From an uncultured Verrucomicrobia subdivision 3 bacterium (GTDB taxonomy: Bacteria > Verrucomicrobiota > Verrucomicrobiia > Limisphaerales > DASXHY01), in contig CALBZA010000004.1 of assembly GCA_937890005.1 (NCBI GenBank), forward strand, positions 1 to 64,000: a stretch of 64,000 nt of DNA, written 5' to 3'. The position numbers were made by a program, and so were the translations under genes. Position 1 is the first letter of the stretch. Every line of letters starts with the position of its first letter. Below are positions 33,943 to 42,309 of this stretch, in pieces. The notes beneath the pieces are model-generated. The model worked only from the letters and a program-made list of their open reading frames with translations. It did no database searches and was not told the DNA's origin.

Positions 33943-34791
33943 ATGAAGCCGCCCATTTTCATCGCAGGGCTTCCCCGTTCGGGGACGACATGGTTCGCGA
34001 ACGTCCTGCGATCGGCGCGTGGTGTCGCTTACTACCACGAACCGTTCAACTTCGCGAATGTTCCCGAGTCCATTCCGTTTTCGCTGCGCTACATTCGTGC
34101 GTCCGACAACGATCCCGCGTTCGAAGCGTATTGCCGACGATGCTTCGCCGGAAATCAGCGGCACAAGGCTGTGATCTCCGGCCAGCGCTGGTGGCGGCGG
34201 TTTCTGCCGTTTCCCACGGGTCGGGTAATGATCAAGGACGTCCACTCGCTTCTTGCGCTCGACTGGATTCAATACCACATCGGTCCGCAAACCGCGCTGG
34301 TGCTGCGACATCCATTTGCTGTCACACAAAGCTGGGTCCGGCACGGATGGAACAACGAGGGCATGTACGCGCGCCTGCTGGAACAGCGACAGGCGTTCGA
34401 AGATTTTCTGGCTCCGTTCGAACAACATCTGCGTGCGATGCAGGGCGATTACTTCAGCCGGCTCGGCGCGTATTGGGGCGCCTGCTGCTATATCGCGTTG
34501 GAATATCAGAAACGCCACCCAGGCTGGATTGTCATCCGCCATGAAGACTTTCTCGACGATCCTGCCACGCAGTTCCGGGCGCTTTGTGAAAAGCTTGGCC
34601 TGGAGTTCGATCGCAACGTGCAGGAAAACCTGCGGCGCTCCAATGCTTCAGGAAGTGACAAGCCGTTCGTCGTTCGCCGGCGGCTCGAAGATGAAAAGAA
34701 GAAACTGTGGCGGCTCACAAGCGAACAGATGCAGCTCGTTGCAACCGCCGTGGCGCCTTTCGGCATCACGGCCTATTCACTCGATCACTGA
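33943..34791 (+). CDS. PAPS-dependent sulfotransferase
   Basis: A 282-residue sulfotransferase-family protein. PIFIAGLPRSGTTWFANVL near residues 3-21 is the 5'-phosphosulfate loop, and LVLRHPFAVTQSW near 122-134 holds the Arg and Ser of the 3'-phosphate site. VIRHEDFLDDPATQF follows near 203-217, typical of the family. No signal peptide; a cytoplasmic enzyme acting on a small molecule or lipid-linked sugar before export. Within reach of the polysaccharide region it might sulfate a surface glycan, but no PAPS synthesis gene is nearby. It ends convergent with the porin gene. Confidence 0.85.
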   Translation: MKPPIFIAGLPRSGTTWFANVLRSARGVAYYHEPFNFANVPESIPFSLRYIRASDNDPAFEAYCRRCFAGNQRHKAVISGQRWWRRFLPFPTGRVMIKDVHSLLALDWIQYHIGPQTALVLRHPFAVTQSWVRHGWNNEGMYARLLEQRQAFEDFLAPFEQHLRAMQGDYFSRLGAYWGACCYIALEYQKRHPGWIVIRHEDFLDDPATQFRALCEKLGLEFDRNVQENLRRSNASGSDKPFVVRRRLEDEKKKLWRLTSEQMQLVATAVAPFGITAYSLDH

Positions 34792-34864
34792 TTGAGCGAG
34801 CAGCGCGTTTAACGAATGGAAGGCTCGCTTCAGCAACCGCGTGCTTGCCGATGCGAATCGATTT

Positions 34865-34913
34865 GAAATGAAGTAAAGGCGAGCGCACCCGAAATGGACA
34901 ACGGATGCGCCCG
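34865..34913 (-). terminator. Probable terminator of the porin gene
   Basis: GCGAGCGCACCCG (34878-34890) pairs with CGGATGCGCCCGC (34901-34913) over 13 positions with two G-T pairs. Read on the minus strand the hairpin is followed by CTTTACTTCATTT. It lies about 50 bases beyond the porin stop. Confidence 0.7.
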
Positions 34914-34961
34914 CCCCCCAACGTGATCGCCACAACCAGGAGCGATCAGGCTCTAACCAGT

Positions 34962-36161
34962 TTAGAACTGGTAAATGAAGTTAACGGCCACGGAGAGCGC
35001 GTTCTTGTCGTTGCCATAGTCCGCATCAATTCCACCGAACGGCTTGTCGTCCGTGAGGGTGGTGTCCCAGCGGGCTTCGATACGGCTGATCACGTTCTTC
35101 CACAGCGCGTAGTCAACAGTACCGGTGAGCGAGAACAGTTCGTTTTTGCCATCGACAGACGTGTAGCCATATGCCGTGTTGCTGCCCCAGGCATAGTCCG
35201 CGCGAGCATTCACCTTCAGCTTCTCGGTAACTTGCCAGTTGATGTAACCGGCGAGCGCATTGGCGTAGCTGTCCTCGAACGCGCTGCTGGATGTGTAGTC
35301 ATAAGCAATACCAAGGCTCAGGCCAGTGACAGGCAGCGGAATGGAGCCGCCCACATAGAAATTGCCCTGGCTATAACGGCCACCCGGATTGGGAACACCC
35401 GAGACCGTGCCGTCGCCACCCGCCGGAACTGCGTCGCCGTAGGTGTAACCCACAGACAGCGACCCACCTGCCAGGAAGCCGAAGCTTTCAGGCGCTGTGA
35501 GGGTCACGATGCCGAGGTAAGCTTTGCGCGATTCGATTCCACTCTTCGCATCGGCCTGGTTGTTGAAGCCGGCCATGTTGCCGACACCAATCGCCGCGCT
35601 GATCACGTCGTTGAACTGGTAACTCGCCGAAATGCCGGTGTGCGCGGAGGACTCGATGTAGAAACCGTACGAGCGGCTCCAGTTCGGGTTCTTGTAGGTG
35701 TCGAAGGCTTCGTAGCCGTTGAACGTGCCGAACTGGCCGACCTTGAAGTCGATGCCGTTTCCAACCGGAACGCGCAGCAGGATCACCGCTTCGTTGAATG
35801 CGAAATCACCGCCCTCGCCAATGATCGAACGGGTGCCGCGCTTCGTCGCCCACGGGCCAAACAGCATCTGCAGATTGTAGCCCGCAGACCATTCGCCTTC
35901 ATCGAGCGGTTTGCTCAACGTGAGGCTCACCACATTCATGTTGAATCCGTCCTGCACATCAGCGCCGTCATAAACGCGGCCCGGCATGTTTGCGTTGCCG
36001 GTTCCGAATTTCCAAACGGCGGAGGTGTCAACGTAGCCGCTCAGCGTGGTGGAGGAGACGGCGGTCAAAACAGAAGGAGTGGCCTCTTCGGCAAGCGCCA
36101 TTGCAGGCAGCGAGACGAGACCGGCACCCAACAGGACCTGAGTCCATTTACTTATGTTCAT
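34962..36161 (-). CDS. Outer-membrane β-barrel porin (BBP2/OmpL-like)
   Basis: A 399-residue outer-membrane protein. A signal peptide ends near residue 24 (MALAEE). The mature protein is built of alternating strands with many aromatic belts, for example TTLSGYVDTSAVWKF near 38-52, WSAGYNLQMLFGPWA near 90-104, IDFKVGQFGTFNGYEAFD near 136-153, and SVGYTYGDAVPAGGDG near 225-240. The last residues, NFIYQF, end in the phenylalanine needed for BAM recognition. It resembles the putative porin-2 (OmpL-like) family. It is divergent from urtA, across a gap of 589 bases, and may admit urea or other small solutes to the periplasm; that link is inferred from position. Confidence 0.82.
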   Translation of the reverse strand: MNISKWTQVLLGAGLVSLPAMALAEEATPSVLTAVSSTTLSGYVDTSAVWKFGTGNANMPGRVYDGADVQDGFNMNVVSLTLSKPLDEGEWSAGYNLQMLFGPWATKRGTRSIIGEGGDFAFNEAVILLRVPVGNGIDFKVGQFGTFNGYEAFDTYKNPNWSRSYGFYIESSAHTGISASYQFNDVISAAIGVGNMAGFNNQADAKSGIESRKAYLGIVTLTAPESFGFLAGGSLSVGYTYGDAVPAGGDGTVSGVPNPGGRYSQGNFYVGGSIPLPVTGLSLGIAYDYTSSSAFEDSYANALAGYINWQVTEKLKVNARADYAWGSNTAYGYTSVDGKNELFSLTGTVDYALWKNVISRIEARWDTTLTDDKPFGGIDADYGNDKNALSVAVNFIYQF

Positions 36162-36750
36162 AGTTTATTTGTTGTGAGGTTTAGTTTTTGAGACGTGAGC
36201 ACTGCACACGTTTTCGGTTCACCCAGCGCCAAGCAGAATCGGTGCCTCCCTGGGTTGAACACCTGACACGCGCGCGTAAACGGACCACTCCATCGCATTC
36301 ATCGAAAGCCGTCGTCCAACTTCGCAACGCCGAAAACGAGAAGAGGGGAAAAGATATTTTCGCAAAGCCAGCTGAGGCTTTTCTCACTGTCAACGCGATC
36401 TCGTCTTCAAAGTTTTTCGCATCACGTTTCTCCACGTCCGACATCGCGCACGAAGAAATTCGTCCGATCGAAACTGTCCGTTTCATCACCGATTCAGAAA
36501 CTGATCATGCGATGTTCATTAATTTCCTGCCTGCTCAATTCGCGACTCATTGTTTTGGTGAAAACTTTTGCTGACTGATGCGAAACGCGTGAAAAGGGCC
36601 GCAGGTCAATCAATTCTCCTCATGGCATATCGAGTGCTAAAACGCGTGCTGCCGCGGTGCCATCACCGGTTGATGGACTTACCAGCAGCAACAACGATGC
36701 GGATTGCATCAACGCGGTCAGAAGAAACCGAACCTAAACGCACTCTATAC
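36162..36750. other. Divergent control region between porin and urtA
   Basis: A 589-base gap with no credible gene; the open frames there have no family resemblance. It must carry promoters for both the porin and urt transcripts. A σ54-like element is described separately. I see no convincing paired NtrC site. Confidence 0.6.
36623..36638 (+). promoter_or_regulatory. Candidate σ54 promoter for urtA
   Basis: TGGCAT-ATCGA-GTGCT has the GG and GC pairs exactly 10 bases apart, as σ54 (RpoN) promoters require, and matches TGGCAC-N5-TTGCA at most other positions. It lies 113 bases upstream of the urtA ATG. Nitrogen control of urea uptake makes this plausible; a chance match cannot be excluded. Confidence 0.35.
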
Positions 36751-37995
36751 ATGAAGCTCTCCTTTCTAAACAAACTCCTCCTCTCAGTTGGTCTCGCGAC
36801 CGGCATCTCCGCCGCCGCCAATGCCGCCGATACGGTGAAAGTCGGCGTGCTCCATTCGCTCAGCGGCACGATGGCGATCAGCGAAACCTCGCTCAAAGAC
36901 GTGCTCCTGTTCTCCTTCGACGAAATCAACAAGGCGGGCGGAATCAGCGTGGGCGACAAGAAGTATCTCATCGAACCCGTCGTCGTTGATCCGAAATCTG
37001 ACTGGCCGACATTTGCCGAAAAGGCGGAGGAGTTGCTCGTGAAAGACAAGGTGGCCGTGATTTTTGGCTGCTGGACTTCAGTGAGCCGCAAGTTCGTGCT
37101 GCCGAAAGTCGAACAGCACAACGGCCTGCTCTTCTATCCTGTGCAGTATGAAGGCGAAGAGCTTTCCAAAAACATCTTCTACACCGCCGAAGCCGTGAAT
37201 CAGCAGGCGATTCCAGCTGTTGATTACATGCTCGCGGAAGGCAAAAAGAAGTTCTACCTGCTCGGCTCCGACTACGTTTATCCCCGCACCACGAACAAGA
37301 TCCTCAAGCAATACCTCAAGCTGAAGGGCATTCCGGAAGAGGACATCATCGAAATCTACACGCCGTTCGGTCACACCGACTACCAGACGATCGTCGCCGC
37401 CATCAAGAAGTTCGCCGCCAGCGGAAACGCCTGCGTCATCAGCACACTCAACGGCGACACCAACGTTCCGTTCTTCAAGGAATACGCAAATGCCGGTCTG
37501 ACCTCCGAGAATTGCCCGGTTGTTTCCTTCTCAATCTCCGAAGATGAATTCCGCGGCCTTCCTGCGAAGGACCTCGTCGGACAGCTCGGCTGCTGGACCT
37601 ATTTCATGTCGCTCAAGACTCCTGAAAACACCAAGTTCGTGAGTGACTTCCAGGCCTGGCTGAAGGAACCGAAAGTCACTGGCGTTGATTTCAAGGTCAC
37701 TGGCGTCGATCCCAAAGGCCGCGTCACCTGCAGCCCGATGAACCTCTCCCGCATCGGTGTGAACCTCTGGAAGCAGGCGGTTGAACAGGCCGGCACTTTT
37801 GAAGTGGATGCCGTCCGCAAGGCGCTCATCGGCCAGAAGTTCAAAGGTCCGGCCGGCGAAGTCACCATGCAGGAAAATCATCACCTGGTGAACAACGTGT
37901 TCATCGGTGAAACGCTCGCCAACGGTCAGTTCAAGGTGATCAAGACCTTCAACAACGTTGCCGCAGAGCCGTTCAGCGAAAAATTTCTGAAGTAG
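36751..37995 (+). CDS. urtA: Urea ABC transporter substrate-binding protein
   Basis: A 414-residue periplasmic urea-binding protein of the UrtA family. The ATG at 36751 gives a signal peptide (MKLSFLNKLLLSVGLATG) cut near residue 28 (ANAAD). The mature protein opens TVKVGVLHSLSGTMAISE, typical of the family, followed by VVVDPKSDWPTFAEKAEEL near 80-98 and VIFGCWTSVSRKFVLP near 106-121. ENNGLLFYP-type QHNGLLFYPVQYEGEE near 126-141 and NGDTNVPFFKEY near 235-246 are characteristic. The open frame extends 61 codons upstream, but without a signal peptide. It is first in urtABCDE; a hairpin after it may keep its level above the permease genes. Confidence 0.95.
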   Translation: MKLSFLNKLLLSVGLATGISAAANAADTVKVGVLHSLSGTMAISETSLKDVLLFSFDEINKAGGISVGDKKYLIEPVVVDPKSDWPTFAEKAEELLVKDKVAVIFGCWTSVSRKFVLPKVEQHNGLLFYPVQYEGEELSKNIFYTAEAVNQQAIPAVDYMLAEGKKKFYLLGSDYVYPRTTNKILKQYLKLKGIPEEDIIEIYTPFGHTDYQTIVAAIKKFAASGNACVISTLNGDTNVPFFKEYANAGLTSENCPVVSFSISEDEFRGLPAKDLVGQLGCWTYFMSLKTPENTKFVSDFQAWLKEPKVTGVDFKVTGVDPKGRVTCSPMNLSRIGVNLWKQAVEQAGTFEVDAVRKALIGQKFKGPAGEVTMQENHHLVNNVFIGETLANGQFKVIKTFNNVAAEPFSEKFLK

Positions 37996-38024
37996 TTCCT
38001 CCAATTAGTTAGTTCAGAATTCAA

Positions 38025-38056
38025 GGAGGCGGGTGTCACAACCCGCCTCCCCTTTA
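38025..38056 (+). terminator. Hairpin between urtA and urtB
   Basis: GGAGGCGGGT (38025-38034) and ACCCGCCTCC (38041-38050) form a perfect 10-base stem with a 6-base loop, followed by CCTTTA. With only a short T-run it probably ends some transcripts, so the binding protein is made in excess over UrtB to UrtE. Confidence 0.7.
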
Positions 38057-38084
38057 CAGAAAAACCCAACGACAACCAACCACC

Positions 38085-39830
38085 GTGAAGCGCCTTTTAA
38101 CAACCATTTTCATCGGCGTTCTGGCGATCAGTCTTCGCGCTGCCGAATCCCAGAAAACAGCAGAAGACACCAGCAGCGCTGAGTATCGCGCCGTTCTCGC
38201 CAGGGCTGCCCTCGCCGAAGATACCGCCGAGCAGATCGAACTGGTCAAACAGCTGGTGAACGCTGGCGATGAGCTGATCTCCCGCGCTCTCACCGCATGG
38301 CGTGTCGGTGAGTTCTACATCCACACCGCCCCGGATGGTTCGACGAAAATTCCATTCCTTCTCGATTCACACCTCGACAGCGACGGACGGGCGAAGGGCA
38401 TCGATGTGTCCAGCGGAGAATTCATCAAGGACGCCTCCGGAAAACCGCTCCTCTTCCTGGCCTCCGATCTCACCGCTCTCGACAACAGTTCGCGGCTGCG
38501 GCGCGCGATCAAGACCACACTCGATCTTTATGCTCTCGGGAACACCAATCCAAAGATGCGGCGGGACGCGGTCATCAAGCTCGGACAGGAACAAAACGCG
38601 GAATACATCCCCCACTTTGAAAAACGGCTGAGCATCGAGAAAAACAGCGAAGTCATCAAAGTCCTGAATGAGGCGATTGCGCTCACACAGGCCGCCGATT
38701 CGGATGTCGCAACACAGATTTCTGCGATTCGAAAGCTCGGCGAAATGCGATCCATCAATGGCCTTGAGTTTCTCAAGCGCACACACAAGAAACTCACCGC
38801 GGACTCAGCCAATGCGTCTCCAGAACTGCTCTCCGCGCTTCGACTTTCCATCAGCGACATCGAAAAATACATCTGGTGGGGAAATCTGTTCGGCACCATC
38901 TTCCGCGGCCTCAGCCTCTCGGCCGTGCTTCTTGTGGCTGCACTTGGTCTTGCGATCACCTTCGGCCTGATGGGCGTGATCAACATGGCGCACGGCGAAG
39001 TGATGGCGGTGGGTGCTTATACTTCATATGTCGTGCAAAGCATCTTCGGGACGGGCCTGTTGTTCTCACTGTTCGGCAAATCAATTTCGATCAAAGGCCT
39101 CGGACTGAGCGGAGGCGCCTTTGACAGTTATTTCATCGTGGCGCTGGCGGCATCATTTGTGACAGCAGCACTCGTGGGACTGGCACTGGAACGCGGTGTG
39201 ATCCGATTTCTCTACAAACGCCCGCTCGAATCGCTCCTCGCCACCTGGGGCGTGAGCCTCGTTCTGCAACAGATTTTTCGTCACACCTTCGGCGCGGCCA
39301 ACGTGCAGGTGAACGCGCCCTCCTGGCTGAGCGGCAGCTACGTGATCCATGACGTCCTGTTCGCCTACAACCGCCTGTTCGTGATCGGCTTCGCGCTGTT
39401 CATCGTTCTCGCCACCTACCTGCTCCTGACTCGCACGTCGCTCGGAATGCAGATCCGCGCGGTGATGCAGAACCGCGCGATGGCATCGTGCATGGGCGTG
39501 AGAACGGATCGTGTGAACATGATGACGTTCATGTTCGGCTCGGGTCTCGCTGGAATGGCCGGATGCTGCATGTCGCAAATCGCGAATGTCGGACCAAGCC
39601 TCGGTCAGAGCTACATCATCGACTGCTTCATGGTCGTGGTGCTTGGAGGCGTCGGCAATCTCGTGGGAACCGTTTCCGCCTCGCTCGGAGTGGGCGTGAC
39701 CGATCAAATCCTTCAACCGTGGCTGGGAGCCGTGCTCGGAAAGATCACTGTGCTGGCCGCAATCATCCTGTTCCTGCAATGGCGCCCGAACGGAATCTTC
39801 GTCACGCGCAGCCGCAGTCTGGATGGCTGA
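38085..39830 (+). CDS. urtB: Urea ABC transporter permease UrtB
   Basis: A 581-residue permease. It begins with GTG and a signal-like segment (residues 1-19), then an N-terminal domain of about 240 residues rich in helices that look like HEAT-type pairs (RRDAVIKLGQEQNAEYIP, IRKLGEMRSINGLEFL), placed outside the membrane, as in other long UrtB proteins. The permease part starts near 263 with about eight to ten membrane segments. LGLAITFGLMGVINMAHGEV near 287-306 and RALASCMGVRTDRVNM-type AMASCMGVRTDRVNMMTF near 465-482 are the branched-chain-amino-acid/urea permease signatures; VVLGGVGNLVGT follows near 520-531. It is separated from urtC by a 400-base repeat region. Confidence 0.94.
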   Translation: MKRLLTTIFIGVLAISLRAAESQKTAEDTSSAEYRAVLARAALAEDTAEQIELVKQLVNAGDELISRALTAWRVGEFYIHTAPDGSTKIPFLLDSHLDSDGRAKGIDVSSGEFIKDASGKPLLFLASDLTALDNSSRLRRAIKTTLDLYALGNTNPKMRRDAVIKLGQEQNAEYIPHFEKRLSIEKNSEVIKVLNEAIALTQAADSDVATQISAIRKLGEMRSINGLEFLKRTHKKLTADSANASPELLSALRLSISDIEKYIWWGNLFGTIFRGLSLSAVLLVAALGLAITFGLMGVINMAHGEVMAVGAYTSYVVQSIFGTGLLFSLFGKSISIKGLGLSGGAFDSYFIVALAASFVTAALVGLALERGVIRFLYKRPLESLLATWGVSLVLQQIFRHTFGAANVQVNAPSWLSGSYVIHDVLFAYNRLFVIGFALFIVLATYLLLTRTSLGMQIRAVMQNRAMASCMGVRTDRVNMMTFMFGSGLAGMAGCCMSQIANVGPSLGQSYIIDCFMVVVLGGVGNLVGTVSASLGVGVTDQILQPWLGAVLGKITVLAAIILFLQWRPNGIFVTRSRSLDG

Positions 39831-39833
39831 GGG

Positions 39834-40219
39834 ATTTATGATTTGCGATTTACGATTTACGATTTGGGATCGGTCATCCGCTGCCGGCAGTTGGCGGTCC
39901 GCCGTCGGCTGTTGGCTATCGGCTATCGGCTATCGGCTATTGACTCTTGGCGATCGCTTCGCTGAAAAACCCCTGCGCCTTTTCCGCTCACCTCAACTCT
40001 CTGAGCACAGGGAGAAAGGCGACCGACGCAGCTTTGAAAACAGCACCTCGACCGATTTAATCAGCGCGCGAAGCACACTTTTCGTTTCCGCTCGGAATAA
40101 ACGCGAAAGATCAGGGAGTGCGCTCAAACCACGTAATCGCCAATTGCCAATAGCCGATAGCCAACAGCCACGCCATTCCCAGATCCCAACCCCAAATCGC
40201 GAATCGTAAATCGTAAATC
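39834..40219. repeat. Inverted heptamer-repeat element between urtB and urtC
   Basis: Two arms are built of 7-base units and face each other. The left arm has five ATTTACG-like units (ATTTATG, ATTTGCG, ATTTACG twice, ATTTGGG) at 39834-39870 and five GGCTATC-like units at 39907-39941. The right arm (40135-40219) has, on the opposite strand, five GGCTATC-like units (40135-40169) and four ATTTACG-like units ending in ATTTGGG (40189-40219). The spacer of about 190 bases has no gene. The whole can fold into a long hairpin inside the urt transcript. It resembles heptamer STRR repeats known from cyanobacteria in style, not in sequence. Confidence 0.85.
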
Positions 40220-40230
40220 AAACATCCCCA

Positions 40231-41403
40231 ATGTCTCAGCCCTTCAAACAACGCGAGCTCTGGATCATCGGAATCGCCGCCTTCGTCGGCCTGGTGCTGT
40301 TGCCCTGCCTGAATGCGTTTGCGCCCGAGGGCAGTCCGCTCCACGTCAGTTCGTTCACACTCAGTCTTTACGGAAAGTACCTCACCTATGCCGTGCTCGC
40401 GCTTGGGGTGAACCTGCTCTGGGGTTACACAGGCATTCTCAGCCTCGGCCAATGCCTTTTCTTCGCGCTCGGCGGCTATGCGCTCGGCATGTATCTCATG
40501 CTCAAGATCGGGCGGCTCGGTCAGTACAAGGCCGATATTCCGGACTTCATGGTGTTTCTCGAGTATCCGGCCAAGTATCCCGAAACCGGCGGCCTTCCGC
40601 CGCACTGGATTCCGTTCAAGCACTTCTGGTTCGCCGCTGTGATGATCATCATCGTGCCCGCCGTGGTCGCCTACATCTTCGGCTTTCTCGCGTTTCGCTC
40701 GCGAATCAAGGGTGTTTATTTCTCGATCCTCAGCCAGGCACTCACCTACGCCGCGTGCCTGATGTTCTTCCGAAACGATTTCACTTTCGGCGGCAACAAC
40801 GGCCTCACGGACTTCAAGTTCATCCTCGGACACGACATCACTGCGCCAGGCACGAAGCGCATGCTTTACCTCTGTTCCGCGTTGCTGCTGCTCGGAGTCT
40901 ATTTGTTCTGTCGATGGCTCACCTCGACCAAATTCGGCCTGGTCCAACGGGCCATTCGCGATTCGGAAAACCGCGTTCTCTTCTCCGGGTACGCGACGGC
41001 CAACTTCAAACTCTTCGTCTTTGTTGTCGCGGCAATCATCGCCGCCGTCGGAGGCGCCCTCGCTGTGCCCCAGATCGGCGGCATCAATCCCAGTGAAATG
41101 TCGCCCGAGAAGTCCATCGAGGCCGTGATCTGGGTCGCAGTCGGCGGTCGTGGCAGCATGCTCGGACCCATCATCGGCGCGATAGGGATCAATGCGCTGA
41201 AGAGCTACGCCACACACGCCTTTGCCGAACAATGGCCCTACATTCTCGGCAGCTTGTTCATCTTCGTAACGCTGTTCATGCCGAAAGGAATCATCGGTTT
41301 GCCCGAGCAGTTCCGCGAATTGAAACGTCGATGGAATCGCCGCCACGAAACCGAAGCTTCCGTCGCGCCGCAACCCAAACCCGAACTCGCCAACTCGAAA
41401 TGA
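40231..41403 (+). CDS. urtC: Urea ABC transporter permease UrtC
   Basis: A 390-residue inner-membrane permease with about nine to ten membrane segments, homologous to UrtC and LivM. LALGVNLLWGYTGILSLGQCLFFALGGYALG near 54-84 in two parts is the family signature. A loop of about 30 residues near 97-130 (KADIPDFMVFLEYPAKYPE) lies between helices. FNNFTFGGNNGLTDF-type RNDFTFGGNNGLTDFKFILG near 183-202 is typical. VAVGGRGSMLGPIIGAIG near 305-322 is the closing permease motif. Its stop overlaps the start of urtD as ATGA. Confidence 0.95.
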   Translation: MSQPFKQRELWIIGIAAFVGLVLLPCLNAFAPEGSPLHVSSFTLSLYGKYLTYAVLALGVNLLWGYTGILSLGQCLFFALGGYALGMYLMLKIGRLGQYKADIPDFMVFLEYPAKYPETGGLPPHWIPFKHFWFAAVMIIIVPAVVAYIFGFLAFRSRIKGVYFSILSQALTYAACLMFFRNDFTFGGNNGLTDFKFILGHDITAPGTKRMLYLCSALLLLGVYLFCRWLTSTKFGLVQRAIRDSENRVLFSGYATANFKLFVFVVAAIIAAVGGALAVPQIGGINPSEMSPEKSIEAVIWVAVGGRGSMLGPIIGAIGINALKSYATHAFAEQWPYILGSLFIFVTLFMPKGIIGLPEQFRELKRRWNRRHETEASVAPQPKPELANSK

Positions 41404-42161
41404 TCGCTTCCAAAGAGTTCATCCTGACGCTTGAGGACGTGAACAAAACGTTCGACGGTTTCAAGGCCATCTCGAATCTCAACTTCTACATGGACGCCGG
41501 CGAGCTGCGCGTGATCATCGGACCGAACGGCGCGGGCAAGAGCACCATGCTCGATCTCATCACCGGCCGCACAAAACCGGACAAGGGCAAGATCGAGTTC
41601 GGTCGGGACACCGATCTCACCCGATTGAATGAGTATCAGATCAATCGCCTCGGCATCGGCCGCAAGTTTCAGACGCCGTCGGTTTATGTCGATCATACCG
41701 TGTTCGAAAACATCTGGCTCTCGCTTGAAGGCAGCCGCACGGTCTGGAGCACTCTGTTCTCAAGGATCACGAACGAACAACGCGACCGGATTCACAACGT
41801 TCTCGAAACCGTCGGTCTTTCCAGCAAATCAGATGTGAAAGCGGGTCTGCTCAGCCATGGTCAGAAGCAATGGCTGGAGATCGGCATGTTGCTTGCCCAA
41901 AACCCGAAGGTGCTGCTCGTCGATGAACCGGCCGCCGGCATGACTGATGAGGAAACGCACAAAACCGGCGAACTGCTGCTCAGCCTCGAAGGCAAACACA
42001 GCATTGTGGTGATCGAGCACGACATGACCTTCGTCCGCCAGATCGCCCGGAAGGTCACAGTGCTTCATCAAGGCACGGTTCTCTGCGAAGGCACCGTGGA
42101 TGAAGTGCAGAACAACGAACGTGTCATCGAGGTTTATCTCGGAAGGAAGAAGAAGAATTGA
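41400..42161 (+). CDS. urtD: Urea ABC transporter ATP-binding protein UrtD
   Basis: A 253-residue ATPase. GPNGAGKST near residues 41-49 is the Walker A motif; KFQTPSVYVDHTVFENI near 89-105 holds the Q-loop; LSHGQKQWLEIGMLL near 147-161 is the signature; VLLVDEPAAGM near 170-180 is Walker B. IVVIEHDMTFVRQIA near 202-216 carries the switch histidine. I start it at 41400, where ATG overlaps the urtC stop. A longer frame from 41232 lies inside urtC and is not used. Confidence 0.96.
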   Translation: MIASKEFILTLEDVNKTFDGFKAISNLNFYMDAGELRVIIGPNGAGKSTMLDLITGRTKPDKGKIEFGRDTDLTRLNEYQINRLGIGRKFQTPSVYVDHTVFENIWLSLEGSRTVWSTLFSRITNEQRDRIHNVLETVGLSSKSDVKAGLLSHGQKQWLEIGMLLAQNPKVLLVDEPAAGMTDEETHKTGELLLSLEGKHSIVVIEHDMTFVRQIARKVTVLHQGTVLCEGTVDEVQNNERVIEVYLGRKKKN

Positions 42162-42166
42162 AAACT

Positions 42167-42306
42167 CCAGGTTTCAAATTCCTAGCGCCAAAAAAGCGTC
42201 AGGACTCAAGCTCCAATCTGGTGTTGCGATCACATCGGTCGAATCATGCCTCGAGTTTGAAAATTGAAATTTCCCTGGAGCCTGGAACCTGGAATTTGAA
42301 ATTTCC
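42167..42306. repeat. Heptamer-type inverted repeat between urtD and urtE
   Basis: TTCAAATTCC (42173-42182) is the reverse complement of GGAATTTGAA (42291-42300). The right arm shows 7-base periodicity (TGGAGCC, TGGAACC, TGGAATT, TGAAATT); the left arm holds a degenerate partner. It fills the 148-base gap between urtD and urtE and is a second repeat inside the same operon, of different sequence from the one at 39834. Confidence 0.65.
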
Positions 42307-42309
42307 CCC

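Noticed and set aside
34905..36191. A 428-codon open frame opposite the porin
   Set aside because: The porin has a signal peptide, strand pattern and terminal Phe. The opposite frame has none of the marks of a protein family.
36556..36572. TGG...TTTTGC near the porin-urtA gap as a σ54 promoter
   Set aside because: GG and GC are 11 bases apart, not 10. The element at 36623 has the right spacing.
39834..40219. Tandem units read as a CRISPR array
   Set aside because: Units are 7 bases long without spacers of 30-40 bases, and no cas gene is present.
40111..41373. A 420-codon open frame on the minus strand opposite urtC
   Set aside because: urtC is strongly supported by motifs and operon position. 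The antisense peptide is low in complexity, rich in Glu, Asp and His, and starts inside the repeat arm.
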